DNA of 9,660 bases. Source: CAYOLL01 sp964404765 [NCBI: uncultured Gemmatimonadota bacterium]. Its GTDB lineage: Bacteria; 4572-55. A program made the translations under genes and the position numbers. The stretch is taken from assembly GCA_964404765.1 (NCBI GenBank), contig CAYOLL010000210.1, positions 1 through 9,660 of the forward strand. The letters are read 5' to 3'. The notes beneath the pieces were generated by a model that was not told the DNA's origin, did not search any database, and worked only from the letters and a program-made list of their open reading frames with translations. This document shows, one piece after another, positions 6,078 through 9,660 of this stretch. Each line of letters starts with the position of its first letter. The first letter of the stretch is position 1.

Positions 6078-6199
6078 ATGCTAATTTGCTTTGCAAACTA
6101 CGGTATGTCCCCGGCGCTTGAAGCATAGTCCCGCGTTTTGGACAGCATCGCTTTAAAAGCGCCGGGAACATTGGCGCACTTTTGATTGCAAGTTAGCAT
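6078..6199. repeat. 122-bp element with nested inverted repeats
   Basis: Outer arms 6078-6089 and 6188-6199 (ATGCTAATTTGC type) are complementary at 11 of 12 bases. Inner arms 6105-6119 and 6157-6171 (ATGTCCCCGGCGCTT type) match at 14 of 15. The central 37 bases hold a further GTCC...GGAC pairing. No direct target duplication or coding sequence is apparent. It may be a small non-autonomous mobile element, a REP-like repeat, or a structured RNA. It separates the antitoxin remnant from the leader ORF and MNT gene. Confidence 0.6.
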
Positions 6200-6213
6200 T
6201 AGCAACAAATAAA

Positions 6214-6302
6214 CTATCTTCAAAATTTTGCAACGCTTCAGCGCTCAACCGATCCCAATCCACTATTTCTTGATACAGGGCCGGTATCGCCTGGCAATTT
6301 TG
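6214..6302 (-). pseudogene. Fragment of a second copy of the MazF-linked antitoxin gene
   Basis: These 89 bases align without gaps to 3997-4085 at about 83% identity (15 mismatches by hand count). The minus-strand reading, QAIPALYQEIVDWDRLSAEALQNFEDSL, parallels QAMLALYQEMADWDRLSDEALQNFEEGL of the intact antitoxin. There is no start codon: the frame meets a TAA upstream. The original stop is lost, and the frame runs on into the inverted-repeat element, ending near 6153. The matching toxin gene is absent. Confidence 0.8.
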
Positions 6303-6506
6303 CGCAGTTACCGGCAAAACTTATGCGAAAGCTACAGGCTTGTCAACAGCTTTCGGGCGGATATTTGTGTCTTCTTCGTCAAAAAATAATATCGCAAAAT
6401 GTCGTTTAAACATATATATTTCTAATTTTTGAATGCTGAATATTGATTGCTGAAAGTGTGCTTCCAAGTTGCAATCCGCAATCCGAATTTTAAGGAGTGA
6501 GCGCGT
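6303..6506. other. Upstream region of the carboxyltransferase gene
   Basis: I see no convincing gene here. A 30-codon minus-strand ORF (6321-6413) starts MFKRHFAILFFDEED but has no good ribosome site or family match. The right half is AT-rich and contains short imperfect tandem words (TGAATGCTGAATATTGATTGCTGAA, shown here as two near-repeats of TGCTGAA, and CAATCCGCAATCCG). The pccB promoter must lie here or further upstream, but I cannot point to clear -35/-10 boxes. Confidence 0.4.
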
Positions 6507-8057
6507 ATGTCCATCCATGACAAGCTTAAACATTTGCATGAATTAGAGACGCAGGCCAGACTTGGCGGCGGCCAGGATCGCGTCAACGCCCAGCACAAGC
6601 GCGGCAAATTAACCGCTCGCGAGCGACTGGATTTGCTGTTAGATAAAAATACCTTCCGCGAATTGGATATGCTGGTTACCCATCGTTCGACCGATTTTGG
6701 CCTGGACGAGCAGAAATTTTTGGGTGACGGCGTGGTGACCGGTTACGGCAATGTTAACGGGCGACGGGTGTTTGTTTTTTCGCAGGATTTTACGGTCTTT
6801 GGCGGTTCCTTGTCGGAAGCGCACGCCGAAAAAATCTGTAAAATTATGGACTTGGCCATGAAAGTCGGCGCGCCGGTCGTGGGCTTAAACGACTCCGGCG
6901 GGGCGCGTATTCAGGAGGGCGTGGTCAGCCTGGGCGGTTATGCCGATATTTTTCTGCGCAACACGCTGGCGTCCGGCGTGATCCCGCAGATTTCGTGCAT
7001 CATGGGGCCGTGCGCCGGCGGGGCGGTTTATTCACCGGCTATTACCGATTTTACGCTGATGGTCAAGGGCACCAGCTACATGTTTGTGACCGGTCCGAGC
7101 GTGGTCAAAACCGTAACGCATGAAGAAGTAACGCTGGAGGAACTGGGCGGCGCAACCATGCACGCCGGCACCAGCGGGGTGGCCCATTTTGCCTGTGAAA
7201 ACGAAATCGAAGCGATTGAGTCAACCAAAAAGCTGCTCAGCTTTATGCCATCCAACAATCTGGAAGACCCACCGCGCCTGACTTGCGACGATGACCCCAA
7301 TCGTCAGGACGAGGATTTGTTGACGGTCGTGCCGGATAGCCCCAATAAGCCGTATGATATTAAAGATGTGATTACCCGCGTGGTGGATCAGCGCGATTTT
7401 TTTGAAGTCCATGCCAATTACGCCAGAAATATTGTGGTTGGATTTGCCCGCCTGGGCGGTCGTCCGGTAGGCATTGTGGCCAATCAACCGGCGGTTCTGG
7501 CCGGGGTGCTGGATATTGACTCTTCCTTAAAAGGGGCGCGGTTTATCCGTTTTTGCGACTGCTTCAATATTCCGTTGATTACGTTTGAAGACGTGCCCGG
7601 CTTTATGCCCGGCACCAAGCAGGAATACGGCGGCATCATTAAACATGGGGCTAAGCTGCTCTATGCATACTGCGAAGCGACCGTGCCCAAAATCACGATC
7701 GTCACCCGCAAAGCTTACGGCGGCGCGTACGATGTCATGAACAGCAAGCACGTCCGCGGTGATATGAACTATGCATTTCCCACAGCCGAAATTGCCGTGA
7801 TGGGTCCAAAAGGCGCGGTTGAGATCATTTTTAAGAAGGAAATTGATCGGGCCGAAGACCCGGAAGCCCTTCTGCAAGAGAAGCTGAATGATTATACCGA
7901 AAAGTTCGCCAATCCATTTGCGGCTGCAGCGCGCGGCTATATTGACGCCGTCATTGATCCGCGCCAAACCCGGCCGTTATTGATTGAAGCGCTGGAAATG
8001 CTGCAAAACAAGCGCGACAAAAATCCGCCAAAAAAGCATGGCAACATTCCGCTTTAA
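6507..8057 (+). CDS. pccB: Acyl-CoA (propionyl-CoA/methylmalonyl-CoA) carboxylase carboxyltransferase subunit
   Basis: The 516-residue product is a complete biotin-dependent carboxyltransferase subunit. It moves CO2 from carboxybiotin to an acyl-CoA, most likely propionyl-CoA to give (S)-methylmalonyl-CoA. N-terminal half: [15 protein letters not shown] near 32-47, [19 protein letters not shown] near 127-146, and the oxyanion-type loop [12 protein letters not shown] at 167-178. C-terminal half: [14 protein letters not shown], then [14 protein letters not shown], with Asp409 at the position that in characterised PccB enzymes favours propionyl over acetyl substrates. Length and ending (KHGNIPL) are typical. 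The start ATG at 6507 has AAGGAG nine bases upstream. No biotin carboxylase or biotin carrier gene is adjacent in this window. It could also be part of a methylmalonyl-CoA decarboxylase or transcarboxylase complex. Confidence 0.93.
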   Translation: MSIHDKLKHLHELETQARLGGGQDRVNAQHKRGKLTARERLDLLLDKNTFRELDMLVTHRSTDFGLDEQKFLGDGVVTGYGNVNGRRVFVFSQDFTVFGGSLSEAHAEKICKIMDLAMKVGAPVVGLNDSGGARIQEGVVSLGGYADIFLRNTLASGVIPQISCIMGPCAGGAVYSPAITDFTLMVKGTSYMFVTGPSVVKTVTHEEVTLEELGGATMHAGTSGVAHFACENEIEAIESTKKLLSFMPSNNLEDPPRLTCDDDPNRQDEDLLTVVPDSPNKPYDIKDVITRVVDQRDFFEVHANYARNIVVGFARLGGRPVGIVANQPAVLAGVLDIDSSLKGARFIRFCDCFNIPLITFEDVPGFMPGTKQEYGGIIKHGAKLLYAYCEATVPKITIVTRKAYGGAYDVMNSKHVRGDMNYAFPTAEIAVMGPKGAVEIIFKKEIDRAEDPEALLQEKLNDYTEKFANPFAAAARGYIDAVIDPRQTRPLLIEALEMLQNKRDKNPPKKHGNIPL

Positions 8058-8097
8058 GTAACAAATGTGCAGTTTGCAAGTAAAAGTATTCAAAACC

Positions 8098-8177
8098 GGA
8101 GTAGCAAACTTCAGTTTGCAAGTAAATGCGCAGCCTTGAGTTACGTGAATTACGCGCAAACTGAAGTTTGCTACTCC
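8098..8177. repeat. Perfect 22-bp inverted repeat between pccB and the peptidoglycan-binding gene
   Basis: Arms 8098-8119 and 8156-8177 are exact reverse complements over 22 bases, around a 36-base spacer. Part of the left arm is repeated directly: CAGTTTGCAAGTAAA occurs at 8070-8084 and 8112-8126. There is no T-run after the stem, so it is not a standard intrinsic terminator. It could limit read-through, stabilise the pccB 3' end, or be a small dispersed palindromic element. Confidence 0.85.
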
Positions 8178-8216
8178 ACTTAAATTCCAAACTTTTAATG
8201 AGGATCAGGAGGCAAA

Positions 8217-9407
8217 ATGAGTCTCAAATTAGGCTGCGCCGATAAAGGCGCAATTCCGGGGGATCAAAAAGCATTTTTTGTTAAATTTCACGAAGCGCCG
8301 ATGCTGCCGCAAGGCAAGTTTCGCGGGGAAGCTGACAATGAATGGATTCCATTTAGCGAGGCCGTCGGGGTAAAAGATTTGCAAACGGATTTGCGTAATT
8401 TTGGCTTTTTAACCAAAGGCCCCATTGACGGCGTTTTTGGCTATCGGACGTTGGGCGCTGTCCGGCTTTTTCAAGAGTACGTCCGCAACTACGAGGGTCT
8501 GGCGGACATTGGCAAACCGTCAGGCATTGTTGATGAGGCTACGGCTAAGCACATCGCCCGTTGGAAAAGCGGCGGCAAGAAGTGTGATTGGGCGGCCACG
8601 TCACCCACGGCGCCCACTGACGACTTTAAGCGCTGGCTAAGCTTGTTGGAGAAAATAAAGGCGCGTGGCCCGGCGACAAAAGCGCTGCAAGTTGTGCAGA
8701 ACTTTTCCGGAAAATCCGATACGCTTAAAGTGACGGAGTGGGATTTGAATCCGGCCAAAATCCATCTTATCGGCGTTCGGCGCAAAGAATGGGTAGCGAC
8801 GGATGTCCGTGCCAATGACGACATTTTTATTCTGTTGATTAATGGGATGACGTTTAAATTTGTCGGCTCCGTTGATCCGAACGAAAAAATCGCCGCGCGG
8901 GGTGACGAGCCGTTTATTGCGCCGGGTCAGCATAAATATCGTTTCGGTTGGCATAAGCAAAGCGATATGCAGCGCGTTTATCGTGCCTGGAAGCCGGCGA
9001 CAGATGCGGTTCTGGCTTTCCGCGATGTGGACGATGACGACACCCTGACCGATCAGGATCTGGAAAAGGGGCTGCATCCCAACAATTCGATTAATATCCA
9101 CTGGAGCGGCATCGGCACTTCCAACTGGTCGGCAGGCTGTCAGGTTATTTCCGGCAAAAAGTATATGAATCATAAAGGCGCACAGGTTGATTGTTCGCCT
9201 TACGCCGCTGTAACTTACGGTGATTTGGCGGCCATGACCAAAGGCGCGTACAATGTGATGCTGGATTTAATTATGATTTATGCGGACAAGATCGGGCTGG
9301 CTGGTGATTTGCTTTATTACACCCTGATTTATGAAAAGGACTTGGATCTCGATCCTAACATAGGCGTCCTAACCGCAACTGAAATTTTGCAGGCGATCCG
9401 GGAGTAA
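8217..9407 (+). CDS. Peptidoglycan-binding protein with L,D-transpeptidase-like motif
   Basis: The 396-residue product has a PG_binding_1-type domain at about residues 50-118 (VKDLQTDLRNFGFLTKGPIDGVFGYRTLGAVRLFQ), which normally binds cell-wall peptidoglycan. Near the C-terminus, INIHWSG (His295) is followed by NWSAGCQVISG (Cys308). This spacing and the SxGC core resemble the YkuD-type L,D-transpeptidase/carboxypeptidase catalytic motif, though the usual Arg after GC is Gln here. The middle (150-280) is not recognised; 258-285 is acidic. There is no signal peptide or membrane segment, which is odd for a wall enzyme and fits export by another route or release by lysis, as with phage or injection-system cargo. 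The ATG at 8217 follows AGGAGG with a short 4-base spacer. The enzymatic role is inference. Confidence 0.75.
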   Translation: MSLKLGCADKGAIPGDQKAFFVKFHEAPMLPQGKFRGEADNEWIPFSEAVGVKDLQTDLRNFGFLTKGPIDGVFGYRTLGAVRLFQEYVRNYEGLADIGKPSGIVDEATAKHIARWKSGGKKCDWAATSPTAPTDDFKRWLSLLEKIKARGPATKALQVVQNFSGKSDTLKVTEWDLNPAKIHLIGVRRKEWVATDVRANDDIFILLINGMTFKFVGSVDPNEKIAARGDEPFIAPGQHKYRFGWHKQSDMQRVYRAWKPATDAVLAFRDVDDDDTLTDQDLEKGLHPNNSINIHWSGIGTSNWSAGCQVISGKKYMNHKGAQVDCSPYAAVTYGDLAAMTKGAYNVMLDLIMIYADKIGLAGDLLYYTLIYEKDLDLDPNIGVLTATEILQAIRE

Positions 9408-9429
9408 ACGGTGAGTGGGGAGCGCTTGT

Positions 9430-9470
9430 AAAAAAAGCCCGGTCGGCGTCGCTCGACCGGGCTTTTTTTT
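9430..9470. terminator. Strong bidirectional intrinsic terminator
   Basis: A 9-bp perfect GC-rich stem (9437-9445 with 9454-9462, arms GCCCGGTCG and CGACCGGGC) with an 8-base loop is flanked by seven A residues on the left and eight T residues on the right. It works on both strands and lies between two convergent genes, 23 bases past the stop at 9407. Confidence 0.93.
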
Positions 9471-9520
9471 GCTTGCTCTGCATTTAGCTATGAAACAGGA
9501 CTTGTGAGGTTGTTTATCGT

Positions 9521-9660
9521 TTATCTTTTTGATTCTTCGTCTTCAAGTGATGTTGTTTGTCCGGGCATGAGCGATAAACCTTTTCCGGTCAAGCCGGGTT
9601 CGCGGGCCATAAGCTGACGTAAGGGCTTGAGGTCGGGCAGACCCAGCGCGGCCGAGAGGG
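9521..9660 (-). CDS. 3' end of an unidentified convergent gene
   Basis: An open minus-strand frame enters from the right edge and ends with TAA at 9521-9523, giving 45 C-terminal residues: LSAALGLPDLKPLRQLMARE, then PGLTGKGLSLMPGQT and a charged tail EDEESKR. GC-rich third positions and placement beside the bidirectional terminator support a real gene. I do not recognise the family from this fragment. Confidence 0.6.
   Translation of the reverse strand, partial: LSAALGLPDLKPLRQLMAREPGLTGKGLSLMPGQTTSLEDEESKR

Noticed and set aside
6078-6199. tRNA or known riboswitch
   Set aside because: The nested arms do not fit a cloverleaf with T-loop signature, and I see no known riboswitch core.
6321-6413. 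Small gene starting MFKRHFAILFFDEED
   Set aside because: It is only 30 codons with no clear ribosome site and no recognised family; left as unsupported.
7527-7967. Minus-strand ORF of 146 codons opposite pccB
   Set aside because: It is the shadow of a well-conserved carboxyltransferase gene.
8637-9173. Minus-strand ORF of 178 codons opposite the peptidoglycan-binding gene
   Set aside because: The plus-strand gene has domain motifs and a strong ribosome site; the antisense product has neither.

Overview
The window is bacterial: Shine-Dalgarno sites sit a few bases before most starts, genes are closely packed, and intrinsic terminators are visible. It has a housekeeping gene at each side of a disturbed accessory stretch. 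Base composition is mixed: purL and pccB are fairly GC-rich, while the WD40 gene is clearly AT-rich. WD40 genes, many toxin-antitoxin pairs and small palindromic repeats together suggest an uncultured Chloroflexota (Anaerolineae-like) or Calditrichota/KSB1-like bacterium. The sequence alone does not settle this.

Layout. 1-1744 (minus) is the 5' three quarters of purL (purine synthesis), carrying an unusual in-frame cluster of CCCTAAGGG-type palindromes. 1745-1912 holds a hairpin terminator and a dispersed 50-bp repeat. 1913-3259 (minus) is a stand-alone WD40-repeat protein. 3260-6200 is a toxin-antitoxin island, all on the minus strand. In transcription order it holds a 20-codon ORF behind a strong Shine-Dalgarno site, a minimal nucleotidyltransferase (MNT) and its small partner, an antitoxin and PIN toxin pair, a broken small gene, a terminator, a DUF2281-like antitoxin with a MazF/PemK toxin, and a second broken copy of the same small gene. 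A structured inverted-repeat element (6078-6199) and a fragment of a second copy of the mazF-linked antitoxin (6214-6302) close the island.

6507-8057 (plus) is a complete acyl-CoA carboxylase carboxyltransferase subunit of the propionyl-CoA/methylmalonyl-CoA type. 8217-9407 (plus) is a peptidoglycan-binding protein with an L,D-transpeptidase-like His/Cys motif and no signal peptide; a perfect 22-bp inverted repeat separates it from pccB. A strong bidirectional terminator (9430-9470) divides it from the 3' end of a convergent minus-strand gene that I do not recognise.

The main biological point is the island. Three small TA-like pairs, remnants of at least two more small genes, a 188-bp direct duplication, and dispersed repeats and hairpins shared between unrelated genes show repeated recombination between two core genes. 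I see no complete novel multi-gene system. The best candidates for something under-described are the MNT/partner pair with its short leader ORF, the in-frame palindromic insertion in PurL, and the dispersed repeat that sits upstream of purL and of the PIN operon.
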